From the NCBI RefSeq assembly GCF_017591425.1, contig NW_024466599.1:72086501-72150500 (forward strand): 64,000 bases of DNA, read 5' to 3'. This stretch comes from Ochotona curzoniae. Taxonomy: Eukaryota > Chordata > Mammalia > Lagomorpha > Ochotonidae. The notes below the pieces were generated by a model, which saw only the letters and a program-made list of their open reading frames with translations, was not told the origin of the DNA and did not search any database. Shown piece by piece: positions 42,519 to 54,036 of the stretch (position 1 is the first letter of the stretch; every line of letters starts with the position of its first letter). Both the position numbers and the translations under genes were made by a program.

Positions 42519-45178
42519 ATCATGTGCCTAGAGTCAGCAGATTTTAAGAAGCAGAAAGCGTGAAAGTGCTTCAAAATGTTTGTGGGAAAATGGAGCTAAA
42601 AGATACTAGATTCATTTGCTGCAAAAACTTGAAATCCATGCTTAGTTTTTCCATAGGACTTATTTCCTTTGAAATTTCTGAAATCTCGTTGAAGGACAGT
42701 GGCTTCCAGGTTTGGTGGAAGAGAGAATGCTGAGTTCTAAAGGCTGCTTTCCCAATAATGCAAATGAACTCAGTATTACTGAACACTCAAAAAATGGTAA
42801 AGAATAGAAACTTTATGTTATATGTATTTTAGAAGGAAAGGAAATTAAAAGCAATAACAACTGGGAAAAAAATCAAGCTCATAGACGAATTAAGAGCAGG
42901 TTCAATAGAGAAGAATAGAGGTTTAGTGAGCTGGAAGGCACGTCCTCAACTCTGTTCTATTTGGGGTGACCAGCTCACCTGCCTATCTAGCTCATTTGCG
43001 CCCCCGTCCTGACTCAGCGCCACGGACCAGCAGGCCACAGATGCTTCCTCAGAGTGTGCGAGTTCAGCCTGCCAGCTGTGTGTCTTGCCCAAAATGCAGC
43101 CTGCGGAGAAACAGCACCAAAGAAAAAAACACTCCAAGCCACGTGTCCCAAACCCTGCTCTGGAGAAGTCTGAAAGAGGTCCTGTGATTTAATGACTTGT
43201 ACAACTGTGCCTCAAAGTGAATGGATAAGCCCTTGAGGTTACTGACCTGTCACACCTAGTTCAAACCAGTAGTGTTTGCCTCTGAGGATGTTTTCCGAAG
43301 CACCCAGATGAGATGCACTTCTCCACTTGTTACCCAACACTGGTGGAGAAAAAGACATCGCTAATGGTACTTGATGGAGCAAGGACAGGAGCCTTAGATC
43401 TGCTTTTGTCCCTTGCATTTGTGACCAAAGCCAGAACTCAATCCCTGTGTTCTTCTTCAATCAGCACCACCCCGCCTTTAGTGGGAGTTCTGTTACCTTA
43501 CAGCCCCCTCTCCTACCACGTCCTTAAAGCCCCAGCCTGTGCAGGAAGGGGTCTTCTCTGTCCCCTTGGCTGTGAACTCCTCCCAGCTTTGTCCCTGCTG
43601 AAACCTGTGCTGGCTGTGAGCTGGAGGTCTGCCTCATCTTGTCTTCCCCTTCGTCTCTGATGTGAAATCCTTGCAATACTTACTGTCCCGCGGCACTCCA
43701 CCTAGCAAATAAGTCAAGAATTCATGGGGAGGATTGAGGAGGAAATGGGGAACCTCACCCTGCAGCGGAGGAGGTAGCAGGTCTTGTTCCTCTTCTTGCT
43801 CAAGGAAGCCGTGAGTCAAACATGACGGTCACGTTTGACCGTCAGGTGCCGATCTCCATGAGTAGTGTGTTTCCTTCCTTCTTTTTGCATTTCCTTATTG
43901 TTTGGATTGTATTTAGCCCTCCGCGATGACACTGCATGGTAAACTGTCAACAACAAATCAGCAGCAGCCACCACTCCATGTGCTTCTGAGAGAACACATG
44001 GCCACTTGGGGCTGAGAGGTGGTGATGGCGCAGCCCCAGTGATGCAGAGCCCATGGTCCCAGCAGAGGTGACTATTTCCCTGGACTTCAAGCTGTTGCTA
44101 CATGGGTTTCAATTACAAGACAGTGTTTGACGTTAATCATAACCATATGCCTAGTACCTTGGTGAAATACTTGGTGGCACAAAGAAAACCCTCAGGGTCC
44201 ATCTCAATGGCTCAATTGGCTGATTCTCCCCCTGCAAGTGCTGGATCCTATATAAGTACTGGTTCATGTTCTGGCTGTTGCACAGGTATAATGATATACC
44301 TGCTGTTATTTTTAGAATGGGCTTTTTATTTTATTTTGAACTCTCCTTAGATAGACGTGCAAGGAAAGACTGTTCGGCTAATGGCGTTGGCATGTGGTAA
44401 CTCTTGCTATGGGTAAGCCAGTGAGCTTTGTGTTGACCTACTGATCTTAAATGCAGGAGTTGGTAAATTGTATTCTGTGTTTTTAGATCCATAATCCTAA
44501 TTTATGCAAATTTGGATGCTTTTGAGTCTGTTGTCCAACATGTTAAGGATTGTTTGATATAATGTGAGTGTATGAGAAGTAGATGTGTTCTTTTAGTTTT
44601 GAACAGACCCTAAGCAAGATGGTATATGAGGGGGTGAAGGGGCGAGCTCTCTGTTACGCTGGTAGAAGCCCTTTTCTCACTGTTCAGTTGATAAAAATCT
44701 GGTCCCTTGGGTCATTCCACATCTCTTCATTCTCTCTCCAGGGTAAAGAAGAGACTTCATCCACTACTTTCCTGAACAAGACGTGCACGATCAAAAATGC
44801 AGCCCAGCCAGAAAACAAAATTAGTGGGAACCTGGCAAGGTACCACAGTTCCATGAGCTGTCACCATACATTAAGCTCAAATTGCCAACTCTGAAGGGTT
44901 GCATTCTTACCCCACAGAGTTTGCCTAATCCTCTAGCATGTAAATCAATTTTCCAGATGTTCTTCTTGGATTTGTATTATAAATAATATATTATGAATAA
45001 ATATATCTGCATGTGTGTATGCTGTGCATGTGTATAATTTTAGATTCATCATGTTTTTTTTCTTTGCTGAGAGACAGGGGAATCTAACTTCCTTTGTTTT
45101 CAGTTGATATTTTTCCTGGCACCTTCCTTTATCAACAATTGAGAACAATTCTTTAATTTTTAAATTGACTATATTCAG
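42519..45178. other. Intergenic, no gene recognised
   Basis: Apart from the palindrome at 43,823-43,844, I see no recognisable element. Open frames of 60-115 residues overlap on both strands. An ORF near 44,583-44,894 lacks splice sites or family resemblance. Confidence 0.55.
43823..43844. repeat. Perfect 9-bp inverted repeat with 4-nt loop
   Basis: TGACGGTCA, loop CGTT, TGACCGTCA. Each arm holds a TGACG-type CRE half-site. It is isolated and no promoter or exon lies nearby, so function is doubtful. Confidence 0.7.
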
Positions 45179-45503
45179 GGTTTGGTGCCGTGGTGTAGTG
45201 GGCTAGGCCTCTACCTATGGCCCTGGCATCTCATATGAGTGCTGGTTAGAAGCCCAGTTGCTTCACTTCCAATGCAGTGCCATACTTGCGGTCCAGGAGA
45301 GCAGTGAAGGCTGGCATGAGTCCTTGGGCCCGTGTACCCATGTGGGAGATCCAGAAAGAGCCCCTGGCTTGAGAACAACTCAGCTCTGGCCACTTCAGCC
45401 ATCTGGGAAGTGAGCCAGTGGATGGAAAATCTCTATCTTCCCTTCCCTTCTCTTCTCTGAAACTCTGCCTTCACAATAAAAAGTTATAAATCTTTAAAAA
45501 TTT
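45179..45503 (+). mobile_element. C-type SINE, sense, full length
   Basis: The head is 'gtttggtgccgtggtgtagt', the body 'gcatctcatatgagtgctgg', and the end 'ctgccttcacaataaaaagt' with an A/T tail. It is moderately diverged. Confidence 0.92.
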
Positions 45504-45769
45504 TACTGTATTCATAAGGGGCATTGGTCTCTTTCTCGTTTTATCATTGTTATTGTTGTCACATGGCTTCTTACTAGAGTGATGCTAGCTTTGTAAGATG
45601 TGAGTGTTCTTGGAAAGGACAGGTATTGTGCAGAAAGCTAAGCTGCTTCTTGGACACACTCGTCCCATTTCAGAGTGCTGGTTTTGGTCCTAGGGACTCC
45701 ACCTCCTAGTCACCTTCTTGCCAATGTGCCTGGAAGGTAACTGATGATGGTTCACATACTTTAATCTCT

Positions 45770-45925
45770 GTCCTCACATTGTGGGAAACTGCGATGGAAC
45801 TCCTGGTTATGACCTGGACCAGTCCCAGCTCTTGTGGCAGAATGAGAATGAATGAATGAATGAATGGAGAATGAATCAGCAAATGTGAGATATCTCTTCT
45901 CTTTCTGTCACTCTCTTTAAAACAA
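45770..45925 (+). mobile_element. C-type SINE, sense, partial, with (GAAT)n
   Basis: 'gaactcctggttatgacctg', 'gaccagtcccagctcttgtg' and 'atctcttctctttctgtcac' follow the SINE 3' half. A (GAAT)5 run at about 45,848-45,867 interrupts it. Confidence 0.65.
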
Positions 45926-46017
45926 GCAAAATAATTCTTCCATGTAGTACATGGAAAATGAATTAAACCACACATTTATTTTAGTGAAAAAAAAATTTGA
46001 AATCCATACATAGTCTT

Positions 46018-46130
46018 TCAAAAGTTCATGAAGGATGCATACTATGAATAATATAAATGCTTATGGATTTTAACCTTTTGCAGCAAAGGAAGCTTATTTT
46101 GTAATTGCATTTTCCTGTGAACTTTTGTGA
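46018..46130. mobile_element. MITE-like element with terminal inverted repeats
   Basis: It starts 'tcaaaagttcatgaagga' and ends 'tcctgtgaacttttgtga', near-perfect inverted repeats over about 16 bp, 113 bp in total and AT-rich inside ('aaggaagcttattttgtaat'). It has the form of a nonautonomous DNA transposon. I remember similar elements in several mammals but cannot name the family. Confidence 0.6.
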
Positions 46131-46440
46131 TCCACTTGCAAATGCAAGCTGTTGCCATATTTCTATCACTTGGAGTAGATGAAATCACTTGTCCCTGCCT
46201 GAGCTCAGGAGCAATTGTGAAACGTCTGATCTTAGGTGTGCTTTCGAAGGTTCACTTTCCAATCACCTTCTCATGGGTGCTTACTGCTTGATGCCTCTTC
46301 TTCTTGCCTTCATTCTGATTACTTCTATTTTCCAAGGAGGCCACCTGTCTCCTGGTACATGACCATGAGGCCATGAAATATGTTCTTTCAAGACATGTGC
46401 AATTATCTTTGGTCTGGGGTTATCTGACTCTACTGTTTTC

Positions 46441-46735
46441 CCAGCAGGGAGCTGGGTGGGAAGTGGAGCAACTGGGTCACAAACTGGCACCTATATGGGA
46501 TGCCAACATATGCAAGGCCAGGATTTAGTCACTAAGCTATCGTGCTTTGGGACCCTGCACCCATATGGGAGACCCCCGAGGAAGCTCCTGGCTCCTGGCT
46601 TCAGATTGGCTCCACTCTGGTTATTGTGGCCACTTTGGGAGTGAACCAGCAGATGGAATATCTTTCTGTCTCTCCCTCTCTGTATATCTGCCTTTTCAAT
46701 AAAAATAAATCTTAAAAAACAAACAAAACAAAGCA
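46441..46735. mobile_element. Fold-back (head-to-head) C-SINE chimera
   Basis: 46,441-46,545 is antisense ('gggaagtggagcaactgggt', 'acctatatgggatgcc', 'tagtcactaagctatcgtgc'). 46,546-46,735 is sense ('tttgggaccctgcaccca', 'ccacttttgg'-type body, 'tctgccttttcaataaaaat'). The switch occurs at about 46,545. Confidence 0.85.
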
Positions 46736-46744
46736 AAAAACCCA

Positions 46745-47045
46745 ACCAGAGTCTGGCAAGGTGGTGTGTCTGGCTGTCCATGTCTGAGCTGTTCTACTTC
46801 CAGTCCAGCTCCCTGCTAATGACCTTGGAGGGCAACAGGGTATGGCACAAGTCTTTGGGCCCCTGCAGCTACTTGGGAAATCCATAAGAAGCTGCTGGCT
46901 CCTGGCTCCTGGCTTTAGGTCAGCTCAGCTGTGGCCGTTGTTGCCATTCAGGGAGTGCACCAGAGGATGGAAGATCTCTGTCTTTCCCTCACTTTCTGTA
47001 ACCTTGCCATTCAAACACAAGTAAAATAAATCTCTTTTTGAAAAA
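46745..47045 (+). mobile_element. C-type SINE, sense
   Basis: The head-like 'agagtctggcaaggtggtgt' is followed by 'ttccagtccagctccctgct', 'gtctttgggcccctgcagct' and 'caagtaaaataaatctcttt'. It lies directly after the fold-back copy. Confidence 0.85.
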
Positions 47046-47870
47046 TAACCAAATAAAAAAAAACCCTAGGACAACAAAGAAAAGCTTAATAGCAAAAGAG
47101 ACTGCTCCATTCCTTTTGGAAAGTACCTTAGTTCCCTTTTGCTGCCCTCTCACCACTCCCCAGTGCCCAGTTGGTGGAAGGTGTGAACACTGCAGGTGCA
47201 CACCTGGTGCAGGATGCTGAGGCCAGAGGAGCAAATTACACCTCACTCCCAAGCACTGGGTTTGTGGGTTTGGACTTGTTTGGCAGCTCCCTGAAAGTCT
47301 GGTTACAAAACAGCTGTTTTGATTTTGTCCAGCACTGAGTATTCTCAGGATTTGTCTTGCCAAAAGCATTCACATGTAGAAACATTGTCTATAACAGCTG
47401 GGGGCAAGGGTAACAATCTCAGCAAACAATTGGGAGAGAGCCTGGGAAAGGAGAGTTTTGGAAATTGATGGGAAGGCAAGAGTTTATAAAATATACTGCA
47501 TAGACTGGGGGATTAAGTGGATCACATGAAAGCCATGGGATGGACACATGCCCAGAAAATTTGCAAAAGACACTAAATTTTCCCTCTGACTGATTGTTAT
47601 GCTGTGTGTAAACAAGAAAGGAAGGCTAAGGCAGAGCTGTAATGTATAACAACTGGAGGAGTATTTGTTTTTCTCTTCATCGTTCTTTTTAACTCCAAAC
47701 ATTTATTAAGGAAACGTTGCCTGAACACTAGCTGGGCTCTGTTCTACAACTCACACATCTACATTCACACATCAGAAAGAATATGCACTTAGCAAAGGCA
47801 GGCATTAGCTCATATGTGAGCTGGCACTGCAGGCAAGAGCTTTGGCCCCTAAATCAATTCTCTTAAAATG
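47046..47870. other. Intergenic, no gene recognised
   Basis: No element is assigned with confidence. A possible SINE scrap lies near 47,805-47,850 ('attagctcatatgtgagct'). Confidence 0.5.
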
Positions 47871-47879
47871 TATTTTTTA

Positions 47880-48345
47880 AAGCTGGGAAGAAATCATAGA
47901 AAAGAGCTAGACAAAAACAAGGAGCCCAATATATGAACAGGTTGCACATATTAATCAAGAGATAGAAAGGACAAAGGGAATCAGATGAATATTCTGGTGT
48001 TTGAACGTACAGCAACTAAACTGAGAAAAAAATTCCATTAGAGAAAGTCATTACCAGAGTTAGGCAGGCAGAAGAATCAGAAAACTTGAATACAGGTCAA
48101 TTGAGACAATAAAGCCTGAGGAGCAAGAAGAGAAATAAATGAATCAAAACAGACCCAGCAAAAGGACCTGTGGGAATCCATGTACCAGAAAATGTACCTA
48201 TATGTGCAAAATGGGACATTCAGAAAGGATGGAGAGAGAAAAAGGAATTTAAAAAGTTTTTCAAGAAATAACAGCCTACTACTTCCCAGATTTAATGAAA
48301 GACATGAATCTACACAACCAGGATGCTCAGTGAAGTAAGATGACG
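47880..48345 (+). mobile_element. Old L1 fragment
   Basis: 'tcaagaaataacagcctact', 'acttcccagatttaatgaaa' and 'gacatgaatctacacaacca' match an L1M internal region as recalled. The rest is A-rich and of the same character. Frames are broken. Confidence 0.55.
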
Positions 48346-48704
48346 CTAAGGTCCCATTCCTACTTCTTTCTTTCAACACTTTGGTGTATGAAGTTGTGGG
48401 TTATTCTTGCAATCATGTCTACAGCATGTCATTGCGTGAATAAACTACAACTTGTTTAGTGATTTTACTGTTTACAGACATCGTGGCTGTTTGTCTCAGA
48501 CATTTTAACATATGTTTTGCCTCAATTGCTTCTCTAGCCTGGTGTGTAGAACATGAGGTCATCCCTTCGCACCAGTGATTCCAGAACTCTCTGTCGATAT
48601 AAACCCAAGGGTGCTCAACTCCCAGATGTAAATCGCCATGTAACCTACATACATCCTCCACATGCTTTCATTTTTAATTTTCAAAGAAGTTGAATGCTCA
48701 TGTT

Positions 48705-48998
48705 TTCATTTTTTTTTCTTTACGAATCATTTACTTAAAAGGCAGAGAGATATACATAGAGAGATCGCCCTTTGCCTGGTTAATTCTCCTATGCCTGCAA
48801 CAGGTGAGGTTGGAACAGGCTGAAGCCAATAGCTGGGAGCTCAGTACAGTATGTCCAGTGGGTGGTAGGGACATAACTGCATGAGCCCCGCACCTGCTGC
48901 CTCTGGGGGAGCTGAAAGTGGGGCCAGGACTTAAACTCAGAAGCTCCAAAGTGGATGCAAGTATTCTGAGCCAATTTTCAATGGCTACATGAGACATT
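48705..48998 (-). mobile_element. C-type SINE, old copy, antisense
   Basis: 'catttacttaaaaggcagag', 'aggctgaagccaatagctgg', 'gccaggacttaaactcagaa' give the antisense order. Well diverged. Confidence 0.7.
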
Positions 48999-48999
48999 A

Positions 49000-49237
49000 G
49001 CCTCTTCTTGTACTTGAAGTCATCTCCAAATGACTCCTAAGTGTAAATGCTATAGAAATCCTTATGCTGGGAATTATGAGAAAAAATGGTTTGTATGTGT
49101 ACAGTCCAGACAACATTCTTCTGAATGTTTTTGATTCTCAGTTGTCTGATTCCAAGGATGTAGAGCCCCTGGATTTGGAGGGCTGGTTGTGCAGAGGACA
49201 ACCAAGGATTTGGAGATGGGAATCACTGTTGCTCTAT
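49000..49237. other. Unassigned intergenic spacer
   Basis: This contains 'gtgtacagtccagacaacat' and similar text with no clear assignment. Confidence 0.4.
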
Positions 49238-49640
49238 TTAGATGTGGTTGGTTGTGTCCCCCAAAACTCCTGTGCTGGATGCTTGTCTCTAGTGCGGCGG
49301 TGCTAAGAGGTGTTGGGGTCTTTAGGAGATGGGGCCTCCTGGGAAGAGTTGAGTTATTGGAGTCACCAACTTGAAAAGGCTTAGTATAGTTCTATGGCTC
49401 CATTCTTTCTTCCCATGTGTCCCTATGCCCTTCCCTCTTACATATAATCTTGCTGTGATACCACCTGCCACGAGGTGACATCATTGGGTAGGGAGAGGGT
49501 TATTCACTATGGACAGTGCTTTTTGCCATGCTGTTTGTGCTCAAAGCCTTCACACTGTGAGCTAAACACCTCTTTTCTTTATAAAGTACCAGCCTCTGGT
49601 AACTTATTATAGTAACAGAAAATGTATTCATATTGTTCTG
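49238..49640 (+). mobile_element. MaLR LTR (MST/MLT1 type), sense
   Basis: 'agatgtggttggttgtgtcc', 'cccaaaactcctgtgctgga', 'gatggggcctcctgggaaga', 'gtgagctaaacacctctttt' and 'ctttataaagtaccagcctc' follow the MST/MLT1 LTR from start to end. It is a noncoding solo LTR. Confidence 0.88.
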
Positions 49641-49994
49641 AGTTATGTAGATCAATTCAGTGCAACCACAGAGTCCGGGAAGGAAGATGGCGATGTGATG
49701 GCCGAAGTAGAAGAAAGAAACTAGAAAATGATTTGCTGTGAGCTCAGAACATGGTGGGAAGGGCCAGAGCCAAGAAATGGGGCTCTGTGTCCTGCTTAGT
49801 ACTGTGACCTCTAATCCCACCATGCCTGTGGCTCATGCTGTAACAGGGCTTTCCAAGATGGCCTATAGGTATGAGACATGCTTACCATCACACACAGTTT
49901 CAACTGAAGGTTCATGTGACTTATATGGAGAGCACCACTGATGGGGTGGTGCTGGAAGTGCCCTTCCAGACCTGGAAGAAAGGATCAGAGTTTG

Positions 49995-50312
49995 GGACTT
50001 ATGTGTGGTGCAGCGGGTTAAGCTGCTTGTGATGCTTTATCTCACATTGGACTGTTTTGAGTCCCAGGTATCCCACTTCCAGCCCATTTCTCTGCTAATG
50101 CATGTTTGGAAACAGTGGAAGACAGACACCTGTCTCCCACATAGGAGATCTGGATGGAGCACCTGATTCCAGCTTTGGCTTGGCCCAATCTTAACTGTTG
50201 TGGTCATTTGGGGAGTGAAACTGCACATAGAAGATCTCTCTCTTTCTCTCTCTCTCTCCCCCCTATTCCTCCCAAATCACTCTCAGATAAATAAATAAAT
50301 CTTTACCAAACA
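49995..50312 (+). mobile_element. C-type SINE, sense
   Basis: The head is 'tgtgtggtgcagcgggttaa', the body 'ttccagcccatttctctgct', and the tail '(ataa)n atcttta'. It includes a (TC)n tract at 50,238-50,260. Confidence 0.9.
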
Positions 50313-50366
50313 ATATTAAAATGCATTTGGGAAAAATCTAAAAAAATAAGAATGGAAAAATAAAAA

Positions 50367-50655
50367 CGAGCTGACATTGTGATGTAGCAAGTTAAGCCAC
50401 TGCCTCCCATAAGAGCACTACTTTGAGTCACAGCTGTTGCACTTCACATCCAGTTTCCTGCTAATGCACCTGGGAAAGCAGTAGAAGAGGGGCTAGTGCT
50501 TGCACCTCCACATCCGAGTGTGGGTGGCTTCAGCATGGCCCAGTCCCAGCCATTTTTGTCATGTGGGGAGAGAACTGGTGGATGGAAAATCTCTAGCTCT
50601 GTCATGTCTCCATAACTACTCTCCAAACAATTAAACACATCTTTTTAGAAATAAT
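50367..50655 (+). mobile_element. C-type SINE, sense
   Basis: The head is 'gagctgacattgtgatgtag', the body 'catccagtttcctgctaatg' and the end 'tctccaaacaattaaacaca'. Confidence 0.88.
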
Positions 50656-51185
50656 AACATTTTTAAAAAGAAGAAAAAAAAAGGCAAGGAGCTTGCAGTG
50701 AATTAGCTCATGTACACAAATGCCCCAGGAGTGAAGAAATGAATCCAGGAAATGCAGTCTGGGGTTGAAACAATTTCCCCATGGCGCTTCTCTTTCCAGG
50801 AAAGGAAAGTTGGGTCTTGAAATAACTCATTCTCAGAACTGTGAGGTCATGCTCATTGACAAATGTGTTCAGCACTGTGACTTCTTCCTTGGACTTCCAC
50901 TGTGTATTCTGTTCTGAGTGGCGTTCTCTGAGTATTATTAGCAGCCACCAGCGCCTGGGAATGGGGCCCAAGGAGCCCGGTGAGCAGCTGGGCTCCCTTG
51001 GACACAGTCTTCAGGGCCTTTGCAACCCTTGGGTTTGACTGAGCCTGGTGCAGCTGCCTGGGACTCCAAGGTGTGGCTTAAGAGAGGAGTGTTCAGCTCC
51101 CCTCTGACCTGTGGCCAAGGGGAAGTAGACTCTGTCCCAGCCCCTTGGTGGTTTCTATTTCCTCCCTTCCCTTCCCCTTCTCCTT

Positions 51186-51470
51186 TTTGAAAGAGTTACT
51201 GAGAGAGAGAGAGATCTCCTCTAGATGCTGATTCTCGCCCCAAATCACTGCATTGGCCAGGGCTGGGCCTGGCTGAAGCCAAGAGCCAGGAGCTTCTTCT
51301 GTGTCTCCTCTTTGGTGCCAAGTACCCAAGCCATCTTCTGTTTCTTTCCCAGGTACATTAGCAGGGAGCTGGATGGGAAGTGGAGCAGCCAGGACTCCTG
51401 GTGCCCATACGGAATAGCAGCTTTGTAGGCGTCATCTTAACCCATTACACCACAGCATGGGCCCTTCCAT
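51186..51470 (-). mobile_element. C-type SINE, antisense
   Basis: 'ttgaaagagttactgagaga', 'gaagccaagagccaggagct', 'gatgggaagtggagcagcca' and 'taacccattacaccacagca' give the antisense order from tail to head. Confidence 0.9.
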
Positions 51471-51724
51471 TTCACATCTTGATATTATTTTCCAATTTAA
51501 AAAAAATTTTTTAAAAAAATCTTTAAAAAAGGAAAAGCATCAAGCAAATGAGATAGTCACATCTGAAGGAGTTAGAGAAGCAACAACAAAAAATCCCAAG
51601 ATTAGCAAAAAAAAAAAAAAAAAATCAAATTAGAGACTGAAAGAACAAAAGGTAAGCTTAACAAATTAAAGAACTTATTCTTTGGGAATTTCATTCTTAT
51701 TTTTATACCTGATTAATATCAAGT

Positions 51725-51757
51725 AGCAGCGTAACCCACTCAGCCACAATGTTGGCC
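51725..51757 (-). mobile_element. SINE head scrap
   Basis: 'gcgtaacccactcagccaca' followed by 'atgttggcc' resembles only the head end of an antisense C-SINE, within L1-like sequence. Confidence 0.5.
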
Positions 51758-51759
51758 GC

Positions 51760-52335
51760 AAAGGGAGATATTTTCAGAGTATACTACAAAAATTTCTTCC
51801 AAAAAACTTTTTTAAAAATATAACCAGGCAAGTAAAAGTGGGAAAAATATGTAAGCAGTAAGTTAATATCACAAAAGCAGATTGAAAAACTGATAAACCA
51901 TAGAAAATGTAGAATTTCGTTACTTGGAAAGGAAATGCAATAAGTAAACTAATGGAATAACATAATCTGTGAAAGCTAAAAAGGGTGGTGCTCGTTATTG
52001 ATCAGAAATAGGAGAAAATGCTTTTTGTTTTTTGAGAAAGTTCTTATATACTACTGGAAAAACAAATTGTGTAGCCTTTTTGGAGAGTAATCTAGCAGTA
52101 GCTGTTACAATAAAGAACGCGAGGGCATGGAATTAATGTGAGTGTCCACCCAGGGATAAGTGGGAAAAGTGTGATATAGACTGTAAACACAGTGCAATTG
52201 TATTCTGCCTTTAAAAAGAAGGCAACTGTGTCATTCGTGACGACGTAGGTGAACTTGAAGAACATCATGTTACATAAAGTAAGCCGGACAGCACCGCAAC
52301 CATGACGTCAGCTACGGGTGCACTCTGGAAGAGAT
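51760..52335 (+). mobile_element. Old L1 ORF2 3' fragment
   Basis: 'gtgtccacccagggataagt', 'cattcgtgacgacgtaggtg', 'aacttgaagaacatcatgtt' and 'ataaagtaagccggacagca' are the L1 ORF2 3' end in order. It is decayed. Confidence 0.8.
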
Positions 52336-52708
52336 GTCCCGGGTGCCTGGCCATGGTTGCTCATACTGTTGTTTTTTCTTAATGACTATTTCTGTGTATG
52401 TTTCCTCGAACACGGCATTTTCTCTTATCTCCTCAGCACAGTGGCAAAGTCAGGACTAAGCATGTGTCTACTCTACTCCTGTAGTCCATAGCCAATGATC
52501 TCTACATTGTAGAAACAATTAGGTCTTTACGATTCAATTCAAGTTCAATCTGATCCAGGGGACACGTTGTGTTTTTTTTCTCTCATCTCGTTCATCTTCA
52601 ATCTGCGGCCCTCTGTTGTCTTTGACTTTGACCCATGTAGTCTGTAAGCTGGCCCTCAGTTTTGCCCTATTTAATCTTTTCTCATGATGAGATACTGGTG
52701 TGTTTTTT

Positions 52709-53033
52709 TTAAAGATTTATTTTTATTATTTTTTTATTGGAAAGGCGGATATACAGAGAGGAGAGACAGAGAGGAAGATCTTCCGTCCGATGATTCACTC
52801 CCCAAGTGAGCACACGGGCCGATACTATGCCGATCCGAAGCCAGGAGCCTCTTCCGGGTCTCCCACGCGGGTGCAGGGTCCCAAAGCTTTGGGCCGTCCT
52901 CGACTGCCTTCCTGGGCCACAGGCAGGGAGCTGGAAGGGAAGCGGGGCTGCCGGGATTAGAACCGGCGCCCATATGGGATCCCGGGCGTGCAAGGCGAGG
53001 ACGTTTAACCACTTGCGCCACCGCGCCGGGCCC
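52709..53033 (-). mobile_element. Young full-length C-type SINE, antisense, with 17-bp target duplication
   Basis: It is complete from poly-T/'aaagatttatttttatta' to the head 'cgccaccgcgccgggccc'. The flanks are an identical 17-bp direct repeat, gatactggtgtgttttt, at 52,691-52,707 and 53,034-53,050. The near-consensus body (CpGs kept) indicates recent insertion. Confidence 0.97.
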
Positions 53034-53124
53034 GATACTGGTGTGTTTTTAAGAACTATTATAAAAGGGATGCAAGATTTCTCAGTGCTATGATTTTTTT
53101 TCTCAGTGCATTCCTTTTTTTTAA

Positions 53125-53469
53125 GTTCAGTGACTTTGAATGTATTTATGAAAATGTGCAACGGTTACCACCGCTTAGAATATTTTCATCACCCTCAATA
53201 AGAAAACTGAAAGCCTAGTTCCCTTTAATCATCTCTTCCAATACCCCCAGTTTGTCAGTTCTAGGCAGTCATGAACCCGTTTGCTGTCACTGTGAAGTTG
53301 CCTAATCTGGAGATCTCATCAGGATGGAGTCATACAACATATGGTTCTCATTCTCTGCATGTCCGTTTGCTTTCACTTGGCATCGTGTTTCCAAGGTTCA
53401 TGCATGCTGCGGAATATGTCAACACTTTTCCTTTTTGCTGAACTATAGTCCATCGTATGGAAGTGGCAT

Positions 53470-53526
<57 letters not shown>

Positions 53527-53690
53527 ATTCACACATTGAAGGATATTCAGGTTATTTCTACTCTCTGACTGTTCTACTTTGTAAGACTTCTGTTAACGCT
53601 TGGGTAAGCCCTTTTCATTTCTCTTGGCTACTGCCTAGGAGTGAACGAGTTGGTTGTAATGTGGTAATTCTGTGTTTAAAATGAGTGTAT
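53125..53690 (+). mobile_element. Old L1M 3' UTR with a (TC)n microsatellite
   Basis: 'gatggagtcatacaacatat', 'tttcacttggcatcgtgttt', 'caaggttcatgcatgctgcg', 'ctgaactatagtccatcgta' and 'ctgcctaggagtgaacgagt' follow a familiar L1M 3' UTR. Confidence 0.85.
53474..53522 (+). repeat. (TC)24 microsatellite
   Basis: This is an uninterrupted TC dinucleotide run of about 49 bp within the L1M 3' UTR. It is likely highly polymorphic. Confidence 0.97.
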
Positions 53691-53716
53691 TTTTAAAAAA
53701 ATTTAAAAAATTGTTT

Positions 53717-54036
53717 TGAAGATTTATCTATTTATATTGGAAAGGCTTATTTCCAGAGAGGAGAGACAGAAAGATCTTCCATCTGCTGGTTCACTCCCCC
53801 AAAGGACTGCAAAGATTGGAGTTGAGCTGATCTGAAGCCAGGAGCCAGGAGCTTCCTCCAGGTCTCCCATATGGATGACAGGGGCTCCCACACACATGCC
53901 CTCTTCTACTGCTTCTTCTAGGTCATAAGCACAGAGTTGGATTGGAAGTGGAGCAGCAGAGACACCAACCAGAACCCACATGGGATGGCAGTGTCACAGA
54001 GATGGCTTTGCACCCTGTCACAAAGGCCGGCCCCAG
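53717..54036 (-). mobile_element. C-type SINE, antisense
   Basis: 'tgaagatttatctatttata', 'agatcttccatctgctggtt', 'gaagccaggagccaggagct', 'gattggaagtggagcagcag' and the end 'caaaggccggcccca'. Confidence 0.92.

Noticed and set aside
52709..53161. 150-residue open frame through the young SINE
   Set aside because: Open frames of this size are a property of the young C-SINE consensus, also seen at 57.9 and 63.0 kb.
53474..53522. CRISPR-like or regulatory repeat
   Set aside because: Simple (TC)n dinucleotide microsatellite; no spacer-repeat structure exists anywhere in the window.
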